DNA from: JBCCGI01 sp039029355
GTDB lineage: Bacteria; Planctomycetota; UBA1135; GCA-002686595
Length of the DNA: 38,489 nt
Direction: 5' to 3'
Assembly: GCA_039029355.1 (NCBI GenBank)
Contig: JBCCGI010000080.1
Coordinates: 1 to 38,489 of the forward strand
A model generated the notes under the pieces. The model saw only the letters and a list, made by a program, of their open reading frames with translations. It was not told the origin of the DNA and ran no database searches. Of the stretch, positions 7,811 to 16,680 are shown piece by piece. How positions within the stretch are numbered: position 1 is the stretch's first letter; each line of letters opens with the position of its first letter. Position numbers and translations under genes: made by a program.

Positions 7811-9094
7811 ATGTCCACCGGAACCGCGGTCGCTTCCGCCACCGAACGGGACGAGTTCAACCCCTTCCTCGCGATGGCGGAACGCTTCGAGTCCGCCGCC
7901 GATTACCTCGAGCTCGACGCGGGCGTCCGCGAGGTGCTGCGCACGCCGGACCGCGAGCTGACGGTCTCCATCCCGATCGTGATGGACGACGGGTCGCTGC
8001 GGGTGTTCCGGGGTTACCGCGTGCAGCACAACTTCCTGCGCGGCCCGTGCAAGGGCGGCATCCGCTTCGCGCCCGACGTGCACATCGATGAGGTGCGCGC
8101 GCTCGCCGCCTGGATGACGTGGAAGTGCTCGGTCGTCGCGCTCCCCTTCGGGGGCGGCAAGGGCGGCGTGATCTGCGACCCGCGCGAGCTGTCGCAGTCC
8201 GAGCTGGAGCGCATCACGCGCCGCTACACCGCGAGCATCATGGACATCCTCGGGCCCGACCGCGACGTGCCGGCGCCCGACATGAACACGAACGAGCAGA
8301 CGATGGCGTGGATCATGGACACGTACTCCATGCACGTGCGCCGCACCACGACCGCCATCGTCACGGGCAAGCCGCTGTCGCTCGGCGGCAGCAAGGGCCG
8401 CACCGAGGCCACCGGCCGCGGCGTGATGCTCTCGTGCCGCGAGGCGATGAAGAAGCTCGGGATGCGCCCCGAGAGCACGCGCGTGGTCGTGCAGGGCTCG
8501 GGCAACGTCGGCGGCATCGGCGCGATGTTGCTGCACCGCGAGGGCTACAACGTCGTCAGCATCAGCGACATGTACGGCGCGGTGCACAACGAGAAGGGCC
8601 TCGACGTGCCCGACGTGCTGCGGTGGCTCAAGGAGCACCGCGCACTAGAGGGCTACCCCGACGCGGACCACCTCGACAACGACGAGCAGCTCGCGCTCGA
8701 CTGCGAGCTCCTGGTGCCCGCCGCGACCGAGAACCAGATCACGTCGCAGAACGTGCACAAGGTGCAGGCGAAGCTGATCGTCGAGGGCGCCAACGGCCCG
8801 ACCACCGCGCCGGCGGACAAGGCGCTCGAGGAGCGCGGCGTCATGGTGGTGCCCGACATCCTCGCCAACGCGGGCGGCGTGACCGTCTCCTATTTCGAGT
8901 GGGTCCAGGACCGCATGGGCTACTTCTGGACCGAGGAGATCGTCAACTCGCGCCTGGAGCAGACGATGGTCAGCTCGTTCAACGAGGTCGAGGCCTGCTC
9001 GCGCGAGTACGGCGTCTCGATGCGCACGGCGGCGTACATCCTGGCCATCGGCCGGGTCGCCGAGGTCTACAGGCTGCGTGGCGTATTCGCATGA
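7811..9094 (+). CDS. Glutamate dehydrogenase (Glu/Leu/Phe/Val dehydrogenase family), catalytic
   Basis: This 427-residue enzyme should interconvert glutamate and 2-oxoglutarate plus ammonia. All key residues are visible: K81 (KGGIR, gamma-carboxylate binding), K105 (MTWK), catalytic K117 in PFGGGKGG, and D157 in APDMNT. They keep the spacing of K89, K113, K125 and D165 in the clostridial enzyme. The Rossmann motif GSGNVGG follows in the coenzyme domain. The length is typical of hexameric bacterial GDH. Coenzyme preference cannot be told safely. The stop codon overlaps the start of a second GDH-like gene by 4 bp, so the two are translationally coupled. Annotated as gdhA-like rather than a firm symbol. 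Confidence 0.93.
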   Translation: MSTGTAVASATERDEFNPFLAMAERFESAADYLELDAGVREVLRTPDRELTVSIPIVMDDGSLRVFRGYRVQHNFLRGPCKGGIRFAPDVHIDEVRALAAWMTWKCSVVALPFGGGKGGVICDPRELSQSELERITRRYTASIMDILGPDRDVPAPDMNTNEQTMAWIMDTYSMHVRRTTTAIVTGKPLSLGGSKGRTEATGRGVMLSCREAMKKLGMRPESTRVVVQGSGNVGGIGAMLLHREGYNVVSISDMYGAVHNEKGLDVPDVLRWLKEHRALEGYPDADHLDNDEQLALDCELLVPAATENQITSQNVHKVQAKLIVEGANGPTTAPADKALEERGVMVVPDILANAGGVTVSYFEWVQDRMGYFWTEEIVNSRLEQTMVSSFNEVEACSREYGVSMRTAAYILAIGRVAEVYRLRGVFA

Positions 9095-10398
9095 CGACCG
9101 AAACCGAGCTCCAGCACGAAGACGACGACCTGCTGCCGTCGACCCCGGCGCTCGACGAGGAGTCGCCCTTCGCGACGATGATGAGCCTCTTCGACGAGGC
9201 CGCCGCGCGGCTGGGCGTCGATCCGGCCGAGTACGCGATCCTGCGCAAGCCCGACCGCGAGATCGCGGTCGCGGTGCCGATCCCGCTCGACAACGGCACG
9301 ATGGCCGTCTTCGACGGCTACCGCGTGCAGCACAACGCCGGGCTCGGCCCGTTCCTCGGGCCGCTGCGCCTGGCGCGCGACATCAAGGTTGACGAGCTGC
9401 GTGCGCTCGCCGCCTGGATGACGTGGAAGTGCGCCGTGCTCAACATCCCCTTCGGCGGCGCCGCCGGGGGCATCCGCATCAACACCAAGCGCCGCAGCCG
9501 CTCGGAGGTCGAGCGCGCCGTGCGACGCTACGCCGCCGATCTCTTCGGCGTCCTCGGCCCCGACCGCGACATCGTGACGCCGGACGTGGGCTGCAACGAA
9601 GAGGTGATGGCGTGGGTGATGGATTCCATCTCATCCCACGAGCGTCACACCGAGAACGCGGTCGTGACCGGCAAGCCGCTCTCGCTCGGCGGCTCGGAGG
9701 GGCACAGCGACTCGGTCGCGCGCGGCCTGCGGGTCATCCTGCGGCTGGCGCTCGAGCGCTACAAGCTGCCCGACGCACCCAGCGTGCTGATCCAGGGCAT
9801 CGGCCGGGTCGGCGGAACGCTGGCGCGGCTGCTGCACCAGGGCGGGTTCCGCGTGTGCGGGCTCTCCGACGTGCAGGGGGCGGTCTACAACCCGCGCGGC
9901 CTCGACGTGCCCGCGCTCCTCGCCTGCCGCGCCGAGAACGGCACCATCACCGAGTGTCCGGGCGAGTTCGAGAAGCTCTCGAACCAGGAGATGCTCGCGA
10001 TGCAGTGCGACGTGCTGATCCCCTGCGCGGTCGCCAACGCGGTGCACTCCCGCAACGCGCGCGACGTCCAGGCGCGGCTCATCCTCGAAGGCGCCCACGG
10101 GCCCGTCTCGGCACGCGCCGACCGCATCCTGCACGAACGCGGCATCCCGGTCGTGCCCGACATCCTCGCCAACGCCGGCGGCGTCGTCGCCGACTACTTC
10201 GAATGGGTGCAGAACCGCCAGGGCTTCGCCTGGATCGACGCGGTCATCCAAAAGCGCATCACGCGCTTCATGACCGAGGCCTGGCGCAGCGTCAGTGAGG
10301 TCCAGCTGCAGTACGGCGTGCGCATGCGCATGGCGGCGAACATGCTGGCCGTCGAGCGCGTGGCCAAGGCCGACGAGCTGCGCGGCGTCTACGCGTAG
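9091..10398 (+). CDS. Glutamate dehydrogenase paralogue lacking two catalytic lysines
   Basis: The 435-residue product aligns along its whole length with the preceding enzyme, but KGGIR has become LGPLR (Lys to Leu at 89) and PFGGGKGG has become PFGGAAGG (catalytic Lys to Ala at 125). K113 and D165 remain, and the nucleotide-binding motif GIGRVGG is intact. It therefore probably cannot catalyse the reaction but could still bind nucleotide and assemble with the upstream subunit. The 4-bp ATGA overlap suggests matched synthesis. From memory, Thermus thermophilus has a GdhA/GdhB hetero-oligomer with one regulatory subunit, which is a precedent. A regulatory subunit is my inference. The frame is intact and well conserved elsewhere, so it is not a decaying pseudogene. 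Confidence 0.9.
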   Translation: MTTETELQHEDDDLLPSTPALDEESPFATMMSLFDEAAARLGVDPAEYAILRKPDREIAVAVPIPLDNGTMAVFDGYRVQHNAGLGPFLGPLRLARDIKVDELRALAAWMTWKCAVLNIPFGGAAGGIRINTKRRSRSEVERAVRRYAADLFGVLGPDRDIVTPDVGCNEEVMAWVMDSISSHERHTENAVVTGKPLSLGGSEGHSDSVARGLRVILRLALERYKLPDAPSVLIQGIGRVGGTLARLLHQGGFRVCGLSDVQGAVYNPRGLDVPALLACRAENGTITECPGEFEKLSNQEMLAMQCDVLIPCAVANAVHSRNARDVQARLILEGAHGPVSARADRILHERGIPVVPDILANAGGVVADYFEWVQNRQGFAWIDAVIQKRITRFMTEAWRSVSEVQLQYGVRMRMAANMLAVERVAKADELRGVYA

Positions 10399-10410
10399 TG
10401 AATGCGACGT

Positions 10411-10438
10411 CGGGGGGCCGTCGCGCCGGCGCCCCCCG
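10411..10438. terminator. Stem-loop between convergent genes
   Basis: CGGGGGG (10411-10417) pairs with CCCCCCG (10432-10438), with a further CCG/CGG pairing inside. It lies between the converging ends of the GDH pair and an exported-protein gene and could end transcription from either side, though no T-tract follows. Confidence 0.45.
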
Positions 10439-10455
10439 CCTCGCCCGCGCTTCGC

Positions 10456-11427
10456 CTAGGTGTTGTTCGAGATCTTGACGTCGAGCCCCGCGGACATCGA
10501 AACGCCGCCCGCGGCGCCGCCGTCGAGGAAGCCGTACTGGAAGTAGACGCGCGCGCCGATCAGCCCCGGGTTGCCGCCGGGGATCGGGGTCGGGAGGCTG
10601 GCGGTGCCGGCGCCGGAAGAGACCGTCGGCACGAAGGTCGCCCCCACCGCGGTCGGATCGATCAGCACCGTGCCGCCGAAGAGCGGCAGCGCCGACGGCG
10701 CGGTCGAGATGCCGAGGAAGCCCGGCGTGCCGGTGGCGGCGTTGCTGCACGTGACCTCGAAGGCGCCGCCGATGAACCACGGGCCGGCCGAGTCGATCGC
10801 GGGGACCTGGCCGCCCGTGCCGGGCGTGCCGGCCCCGTAGGTCGTCGGCCCCTCGGTCAGCACACGCGCGCGCACGAACATGTCGCCCGACACGCCGAAC
10901 GAGCAGGCGTCGGCCCAGCCGCCGGGGATGGCGAAGATCAGGCTCTTGCCCGGCTGACAGCCGTCGGCGTCGGTCGCGAGGGTGGTGAACTGCTGGAAGA
11001 GCCCCGACGGCTGGAGCTGGATACCGACGGTGAACGTGTCGCCGCCGTCGAAGGTCAGGTTCTGGTCGGCGATGGGGAAGAGGTTGAGGAAGCCGGGGGT
11101 AGCGGTCACGTCGGGCGAGACGTAGACGGGCGCGCCCGGGTTGGGGCCGCCGGCCGGGTACACCTGCACCTGCATCGGCCGCGGCTGGGCGAAGCCGATC
11201 CCGCTGCCGTCGCAGGCCCACCACTGGGCCTCGAGGATCAGGATCTTGCCGTCGGAGGGGGGCACGTCGAAGCTCGCCGCTCCGATCTCGTTCGCGATGA
11301 AGCCCGCCTGGCAGGCGACGACGCCGCCTCCGGTCAGCGGAAGCGAGTCGTTCTGGTAGACCTTGACGTCGGCGAAGGCGGACGCCGACAGGGGGAGCGC
11401 GGCAAGTACGGGAAGCAGCTTTTGCAT
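10456..11427 (-). CDS. Exported protein with planctomycete-type C-terminal domain
   Basis: This 323-residue protein of unknown function begins with a clear signal peptide (hydrophobic run to an ASAFA cleavage site near residue 19). The first half is beta-rich. From the YGAGTPGTGG segment onward it has a Gly/Pro-rich domain ending in GARVYFQYGFLDGG and a short polar tail. Related endings occur in two other exported proteins in this window. A good Shine-Dalgarno (AGGAG) precedes the ATG. It is probably a surface or periplasmic protein. No enzyme motif is visible. Confidence 0.82.
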   Translation of the reverse strand: MQKLLPVLAALPLSASAFADVKVYQNDSLPLTGGGVVACQAGFIANEIGAASFDVPPSDGKILILEAQWWACDGSGIGFAQPRPMQVQVYPAGGPNPGAPVYVSPDVTATPGFLNLFPIADQNLTFDGGDTFTVGIQLQPSGLFQQFTTLATDADGCQPGKSLIFAIPGGWADACSFGVSGDMFVRARVLTEGPTTYGAGTPGTGGQVPAIDSAGPWFIGGAFEVTCSNAATGTPGFLGISTAPSALPLFGGTVLIDPTAVGATFVPTVSSGAGTASLPTPIPGGNPGLIGARVYFQYGFLDGGAAGGVSMSAGLDVKISNNT

Positions 11428-11514
11428 GGGGAGTCTCCTGAGGGGCCTAGTGGACTCTCATCCTCGCCCCGGCGCTCGGAAGCCGCAACCGACTGGGTTA
11501 GAGTCTTCGCCCCC

Positions 11515-12660
11515 ATGGCGCGCCGCCGGCTCTCCCTCTTCGCAACCTGTGCCCCCGGCATGGAGCCCGCGCTCCACGCCGAGATGCGCGAGCTGCGCTT
11601 CGCGCGCACCGAACGCCAGGTTGGCGGCGTGTACTTCGAGGGCACGCGCGAAGACGTCTGGCGCGCCAACCTGTGGCTGCGCACCGCGGTCCGCGTGCTG
11701 GAGCGCGTCGCCCGCTTCCAGAGCGCCGACGAGGATTCGCTCTACGCGGGGGCGCGCGAGGTCGCGTGGGAGGAGCTGCTCTCCCCCGGCGGCACCCTCG
11801 CGGTCACCGCGCACGCGCGCGACTCGCAGCTCTTCCACACCGGCTTCCTGGCCCAGCTTGTGAAGGACGCGATCGTCGACCGCATCCGCGACCGCACCGG
11901 CGCGCGGCCGTCGGTCGACAAGGACGACCCCGAGCTCGGCGTGCGCGTGCACCTGGTGCGCGACCGCTGCACGCTGCTGCTCGACACGACCGGCCCGTCG
12001 CTGCACAAGCGCGGCTGGCGACGCTATCAGGGACGCGCGCCGCTGGCGGAGACGCTGGCCGCTTCGATCCTCGTGCTCTCGGGCTGGGACCGGCGCTCGC
12101 CGCTGATCGACCCCTTCTGCGGCTCGGGCACCTTCCTGGTCGAGGCCGCTTCGCTCGCCGCCGGCCGCGCTCCGGGCGCGCTACGGGAGCGCTTCGCGTT
12201 CGAGCGCTGGCCGCGCCACGACGCCAAGCGCTTCGCGCGCGAGCAGGCCGACGCGCGCGCCGAGCGGCCGCTGCCCAAGAAGCTGCAGCTTGTCGGCTCC
12301 GACCACGACCCCGAGCGCCTCGAGGGCGCGCGCGAGAACCTCGCCGCGGCGGGCTTCGCGGACGCCGTCCACCTCCAGCAGCAGGACGCCGCCGACTTCC
12401 GCCCGCGGCCCGGTTGGAACGGGTGGATCGTCACCAATCCGCCCTATGGCGAGCGCATCGGCGACGCATCGTCGCTGCGCCCGCTCTATGCGTCGTTCGG
12501 GCAGCGCCTCGCGAGCGACGCCGCGGGCTACCACCTCGCGCTTTTGACCTCGACCGGAATGCTCGCGGACGCGCTAGGCCTGAACGACCTCGAGCGCGTC
12601 CGCGTGCGGAACGGGGCCTTGGAGTGCGAGCTCGTCGTCGGCGAGCTGCGCTTCCGCTAG
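11515..12660 (+). CDS. RlmL/TrmN-type THUMP-domain RNA N2-guanine methyltransferase
   Basis: The 381-residue product has an N-terminal ferredoxin-like/THUMP region (about 5-155) for RNA binding and a Rossmann methyltransferase domain. The SAM-binding motif DPFCGSGTFLVEAA is at 199-212 and the base-flipping catalytic motif NPPY at 308-311, typical of amino-methylating enzymes. It matches the N-terminal half of E. coli RlmL (23S rRNA m2G2445) and lacks the RlmK half, as in most bacteria outside the gammaproteobacteria. The start at 11515 is the first ATG before the THUMP region; the long open frame upstream overlaps the divergent exported-protein gene and is not used. It ends 4 bases from a convergent gene. 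Confidence 0.88.
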   Translation: MARRRLSLFATCAPGMEPALHAEMRELRFARTERQVGGVYFEGTREDVWRANLWLRTAVRVLERVARFQSADEDSLYAGAREVAWEELLSPGGTLAVTAHARDSQLFHTGFLAQLVKDAIVDRIRDRTGARPSVDKDDPELGVRVHLVRDRCTLLLDTTGPSLHKRGWRRYQGRAPLAETLAASILVLSGWDRRSPLIDPFCGSGTFLVEAASLAAGRAPGALRERFAFERWPRHDAKRFAREQADARAERPLPKKLQLVGSDHDPERLEGARENLAAAGFADAVHLQQQDAADFRPRPGWNGWIVTNPPYGERIGDASSLRPLYASFGQRLASDAAGYHLALLTSTGMLADALGLNDLERVRVRNGALECELVVGELRFR

Positions 12661-12664
12661 CCGC

Positions 12665-14119
12665 CTACTGGATCTGGATCTTCTCGCAGAGGATCGGATC
12701 GTCGAGGAACATCGGGCGCGCCTCTAGGACCTCCTTGGTCCACGGCTCGAGCGTCTTCACCTCGTAGGGTTTGACCTCCTCGGGGAAGAGCTTGTACGAC
12801 GGCGGATCCAGCATCCGATCGTGGCACGGCTCGATTTTGTTGGCGTAGCGCTCGATCCAGTAGGTGACGTCGTGGCCGAACCCGAAGCTGCCGGTGTTGG
12901 CCAGGATGCACAGGTGCCCGTCGAGGTTGGGGAGCACGTGCTCGCCCGCCTCGGCTCCGTCGTCGCCGTAGACCTCGCAGGAGTCGACCGCGCCGATCTT
13001 CGGGCCCAGCTCGAGCAGGAAGGCGTCCTGGCTCCGGTCCGGATCGAAGACCGTCGTGTCGGCCCTGCCGGTGACGTAGATGCGCGTCTTCTTGCCCTTC
13101 GACGTGCTCGCGTAGGTGAGGTGCAGGCCCCAGTCGCTGGCCTCGTCGAGGTCGTAGCGATTCGACCAGACCGGGTTGCCCTTGCCGTCGACGCGCATCA
13201 CCAGCACGTCGTCGATCGGGTTCGGGACGCAGGCCGTGAGGCACCTGGTGGTGTAGTTGCCGGTCAGCGCAAGGTGACCGCCGTCCAGCTCGACCAGCGA
13301 CCAGGCCGTCTCGAACACGCCGTAGGGCGCGGGGTTGCCGGGGTAGTACGTGATCGTCTCGCCGTAGACGCGGTTGACCAGCACGTTGCAGTCGGCGTCC
13401 ATGATCGTGAGCAACACGTCGGAGTCGTCGTAGCCCCAGGCCACGCTCCCGACCATCGCGAAGAGCTCCTTGGAGTACGGGATCACCTGGGCGTAGATGC
13501 CGTCGCTCTGGACGCCGTTCTTGTCCGCCCAGACGTGCTTGACGCACTGCACCGCACCGTACGGGTCGGTCCGCAGCGCGACCGCCGAGTGCACGTCGTC
13601 GCTCTGGCCGACCGCGAAGAAGCCCTTGCCCTTGCCGGCCACCTCGACCTCGGCGACCGAGTACAGGTGGTCGATCGTGGGATAGAGCTGGAACCACATC
13701 ACCTGCCCGAGGTCGTCGGTCTTCAGCAGGTACGACATCCAGCCGGTGCCGGCGCCTTCGACGAGGTAGTCGCCGCACAGCACGTAGCCGCCGTCGGCGG
13801 TCTGCTGGACGTCGTAGGCGCGCATCTCGGGGCTCGGGCCGGTCGCCGGCTCGCCCGGGTGCACGTAGGTCATCGCCCAGTCGTGGTCGAAGGTCGGGGT
13901 GAGCTTGTGGAGCAGTACCCTCCCCCACGACGTCGGGAGGATGATGTTGGGGTGCGTGCCGGTGTATGCGTAGCCCTTGTCGTCGGTCTGGATCGCGGCC
14001 TCCATGTCGGAGGTCGAGAAGTGATCGAACAGCTTGTGGAAGTTCGTCAGGAACGTCTGGGCAAGGGCGGGGGAGGCGGACGCGCAGAGCGCCGTCGCCG
14101 CGAGGGCAAGCCTTCTCAT
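12665..14119 (-). CDS. Exported protein with repeated beta-strand (propeller-like) motifs
   Basis: This 484-residue protein of unknown function has a signal peptide at 1-21 (cleavage after PALAQ). Recurrent segments such as QTADGGYVLCGDYL, YLLKTDDLGQVMW and VMRVDGKGNPVW have the pattern of bacterial outer-surface beta-propeller repeats (strand, Asp-x-Gly turn, strand). Several paired cysteines suggest disulfides in an oxidising compartment. The ATG at 14119 has a GAGG Shine-Dalgarno nine bases upstream; open frame continues far upstream but overlaps the permease gene. No catalytic residues are recognised. Confidence 0.8.
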   Translation of the reverse strand: MRRLALAATALCASASPALAQTFLTNFHKLFDHFSTSDMEAAIQTDDKGYAYTGTHPNIILPTSWGRVLLHKLTPTFDHDWAMTYVHPGEPATGPSPEMRAYDVQQTADGGYVLCGDYLVEGAGTGWMSYLLKTDDLGQVMWFQLYPTIDHLYSVAEVEVAGKGKGFFAVGQSDDVHSAVALRTDPYGAVQCVKHVWADKNGVQSDGIYAQVIPYSKELFAMVGSVAWGYDDSDVLLTIMDADCNVLVNRVYGETITYYPGNPAPYGVFETAWSLVELDGGHLALTGNYTTRCLTACVPNPIDDVLVMRVDGKGNPVWSNRYDLDEASDWGLHLTYASTSKGKKTRIYVTGRADTTVFDPDRSQDAFLLELGPKIGAVDSCEVYGDDGAEAGEHVLPNLDGHLCILANTGSFGFGHDVTYWIERYANKIEPCHDRMLDPPSYKLFPEEVKPYEVKTLEPWTKEVLEARPMFLDDPILCEKIQIQ

Positions 14120-14262
14120 TGGGGGTACCTCGGTGGGCCGAAGGGGGGGACGGGCGTCCGGGCCGCGAGCCGGCGAGCGGACGGGCGGGTGGGTGAGGGT
14201 CCCGCTCTCTCCCTTCGGAAGAGAGGGAGGCGCGCCGAGCGCACCCCAAAAAACCGCGCGCC

Positions 14263-15072
14263 CTAGTCGGCCGCGTCGTCGCCCGCGCGCACCAGGTCGC
14301 GCAGGAAGCGCAGCGCGACGAAGGCGAGGATCGCGGCCAGCAGGCGGCGGCCGACCTCGACCATCTCGCCGAGGTGGACCAGCTGCACGCCTACGAGCGC
14401 GCCCCCGATGGCGCCGACCGCAAGCGGGGCCACCGCTCCCACTTCGATGCGCCCGGCGCGGCCGTGGAGGATCACCGAACGCAGCGCCCCCACCGCGCCC
14501 GCGGCGAGGCTCGTCGCGCGCGCCTCGTTGAAGCCGATCCCCGGGATGCCGAGGAAGAGCGCCGGCACCATCAGGAGTCCGCCTCCGACGCCGAGCAGCG
14601 GGGCGAGAAAGCCGCCGCCAACGCCGGCGACAAAGGCGCGCACGCGCGCCGCGGAGTCGAGCCACTCCCCCGCCCCCGCGTCCGCCGGCGCCGCCTGGCC
14701 GCCGAAGGCCAGTTTGTAGGAGGCGGCGAGCAGCACGACGACAAACACCGCCCGCAGCGCGCGCGCGGGGATGCGCTCCGCCACCGCGAAGCCGATCTGC
14801 GCGCCGATCAGCGCACCGCCGGCGACGAAGGCCACCAGGCTCAGGTGGAGCTGGGGAGCGTCGCGCAGGAGCTCGCCGACGGTCGAGAAGCTCGTCGTCG
14901 TCAGCACGAGCACCAGCGCCGTGGCGACCGCGCGCTTCAGCTCCAGCCCGCGCACGAAGTGCAGGATCGGCACGGTGAAGAGCCCCCCGCCGATGCCGCA
15001 GATCGCGCCAACGCAAGCGATGAGGAAGCCCACCGGCAGGAGCGCAAGGTCCCGCCCCCCGCCACGCTTCAT
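14263..15072 (-). CDS. TauE/SafE family membrane permease
   Basis: The 269-residue protein has about seven or eight hydrophobic segments and the duplicated glycine-rich family pattern (GAICGIGGGLFTVPIL near the N terminus and APLLGVGGGLLMVPALFL in the second half). Family members export sulfite, sulfoacetate or related organosulfur anions across the inner membrane, but the substrate is often unknown. It overlaps the nucleotidyltransferase gene upstream by 4 bp, so it is co-transcribed with the split heptose-activation pair. That placement is odd for a sulfur exporter and could mean an envelope-related substrate. Confidence 0.87.
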   Translation of the reverse strand: MKRGGGRDLALLPVGFLIACVGAICGIGGGLFTVPILHFVRGLELKRAVATALVLVLTTTSFSTVGELLRDAPQLHLSLVAFVAGGALIGAQIGFAVAERIPARALRAVFVVVLLAASYKLAFGGQAAPADAGAGEWLDSAARVRAFVAGVGGGFLAPLLGVGGGLLMVPALFLGIPGIGFNEARATSLAAGAVGALRSVILHGRAGRIEVGAVAPLAVGAIGGALVGVQLVHLGEMVEVGRRLLAAILAFVALRFLRDLVRAGDDAAD

Positions 15073-15575
15073 TCGGAGCCGGCCGTGCCCGCGAGGGCCT
15101 CGAGGTCGGAGATGCGCCGGATCGTCGCGCTGCTAGAGCGCGTCTTCGGGTCGCCGCAGATCGCGATCTCGATGCCGAGCTCGGCGTCGACCGCGGCCTC
15201 GGGCACCTCCTCGGCGGTGTAGTCGGTGCCCTTCGCGTGGACGTCGGGGCGCAGCGCACGCAGGGTCGCCTCGAGGGTGGCCTCGGCGAACGGCACGACG
15301 TAGTCGACCGCGCGCAGCCCACACAGGATCTCTGCCCGGTCGGCGAGCGTCACCACCGGACGCCCCTCGCCCTTGAGGCGTCGCACGCTATCGTCGTCGT
15401 TCACCGCCACCACCAGAAGGTCGCCGCGCGAGCGCGCGTCGTCGAGGTAGCGCACGTGGCCGGCGTGCAGCAGCTCGAAGCAGCCGTTCGCCAGCACCAC
15501 GCGCCCCAGCGTTCCCGCGCCGCGCCGCGCGATAAGGATCTCGGCCAGCTCCTCGCGCGCGAGGAAGCGGCTCAT
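15069..15575 (-). CDS. Nucleotidyltransferase resembling the HldE adenylyltransferase domain (RfaE2)
   Basis: This 168-residue cytidylyltransferase-fold protein has the motif LANGCFELLHAGHVRYL with the HxGH nucleotide-binding signature, and a VNDDDSVRRLKGEGRPV segment shared with RfaE2. It should transfer AMP to D-glycero-beta-D-manno-heptose 1-phosphate. It overlaps the upstream kinase by 4 bp, so the two form a split version of HldE. A complete fused hldE lies 3 kb upstream in the same orientation, so this copy may serve another sugar or be redundant. The C-terminal end diverges from the fused protein. Confidence 0.85.
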   Translation of the reverse strand: MSRFLAREELAEILIARRGAGTLGRVVLANGCFELLHAGHVRYLDDARSRGDLLVVAVNDDDSVRRLKGEGRPVVTLADRAEILCGLRAVDYVVPFAEATLEATLRALRPDVHAKGTDYTAEEVPEAAVDAELGIEIAICGDPKTRSSSATIRRISDLEALAGTAGSE

Positions 15576-16603
15576 CCGTCGACCGCCGCCACCGGCATCT
15601 CCGGTCGCGGCGCCTGCGGCAAAGCGGAGCGCAGCTTCGAAAGGCTGCAGACCGCCGCGCCGGTCTCGAGCACGACGACGCCCGAGGCGGCGTTCGCCAG
15701 GCGCATGGCCGAGGGTCCGTCGAGCCCCGCCGACAGCCCCAACGTGAACGCCGCGGCGGCGGTGTCACCCGCGCCGCTGACGTCGATCACCTCGTCGGGC
15801 CCGGAGGCCGCGACGCGCACTCCCTCGCGCAGCTCGGGGGTGAAGAGCGCCATCCCGCGGTTGCCGAGCGTGACCAGCAGCCACTCGGGCGCCAGCCGCG
15901 CGAGCACGACGGCCGCGGCGGAGCGCACGGCGTCCATCGACGCGGGCTCGGGCAGCTCGACGCCGGAGATGCGCTCCAGCTCGGACAGGTTGGGCGTGAT
16001 GCCGGTCACCCCGCGGAAGGGGGTCAGGATGCGGCGCGGATCCAGCATGACCTTGGCACCCGCGGCCTGGACCTCGAGCGCGGCCGTGGCCACGGCCTCG
16101 TTCACCAGGCCGTAGCCGTAGTCGGACACGAGCAGGGCGTCGACCTCGCCCGCAAGCGCGCGCACCGAGTCCGCGATCGACTCGCAGACGTCGGGGTCGA
16201 GCGCCGCGTCGGGCTCGCGGTCGATGCGCAGCACCTGGTGCACGGTGCGCCCCGGCTCGGCGCCGAGGATGCGCGTCTTGGTCGGCGTGGTCCAGGTCGG
16301 GAGCGTCTGCACGTTCGACACGTCGACCAGGTCGTGGTCGAGCTGGCGCAGGAGCTCGCGCCCCTCGGCGTCGCGCCCCACCGCGCCGAGCAGCACGGTG
16401 CGCGCGCCCAGCGCCCAGAAGTTGCGCGCGACGTTGGCCGCGCCGCCGGTCCCGATTTCCTCGCGCTCATAGCGCAGCACCAGCACCGGTGCCTCGCGCG
16501 AGATGCGCGTCGGACGCGCGTAGAGATAGCGGTCGGCGATGAGATCCCCCACCACGGCAACGCGCAGTTGGGTGAAGTCGGGAACGATGTTTGGGCTCAG
16601 CAT
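15572..16603 (-). CDS. PfkB-family sugar kinase resembling the HldE kinase domain (RfaE1)
   Basis: The 343-residue kinase has the RfaE1 features VVGDLIADRYLYARPTRIS at the N terminus, a GTGGAANVARNF block, and the catalytic VSGAGDTAAAAFTLGL motif near the C terminus. It should phosphorylate D-glycero-D-manno-heptose 7-phosphate at C1. It overlaps the adenylyltransferase gene by 4 bp. The ATG at 16603 is preferred over an upstream one at 16642 because the latter adds a proline/arginine-rich stretch. A promoter-like sequence and a dyad lie upstream, so this pair probably has its own transcription start. Confidence 0.86.
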   Translation of the reverse strand: MLSPNIVPDFTQLRVAVVGDLIADRYLYARPTRISREAPVLVLRYEREEIGTGGAANVARNFWALGARTVLLGAVGRDAEGRELLRQLDHDLVDVSNVQTLPTWTTPTKTRILGAEPGRTVHQVLRIDREPDAALDPDVCESIADSVRALAGEVDALLVSDYGYGLVNEAVATAALEVQAAGAKVMLDPRRILTPFRGVTGITPNLSELERISGVELPEPASMDAVRSAAAVVLARLAPEWLLVTLGNRGMALFTPELREGVRVAASGPDEVIDVSGAGDTAAAAFTLGLSAGLDGPSAMRLANAASGVVVLETGAAVCSLSKLRSALPQAPRPEMPVAAVDG

Positions 16604-16680
16604 GCCGTTCGGTCTCGGTCCACGCGGGGCCTCTCTACGCACGCGCTGGCCCTAGAGGCTCCTGCCAAGAAACCCGCCGC

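Noticed and set aside
9091..10398. Second glutamate dehydrogenase as a decaying pseudogene
   Set aside because: The frame is intact, translationally coupled, and keeps the fold and nucleotide motif; only specific catalytic residues changed.
14205..14225. Hairpin between the permease and propeller genes
   Set aside because: Only six pairs with a mismatch and no T-tract on the proper side; too weak to call a terminator.
12665..15322. A very long frame joining the propeller protein to upstream sequence
   Set aside because: The added part is antiphase to the permease gene and arginine/proline-rich; a signal peptide and Shine-Dalgarno mark the real start at 14119.
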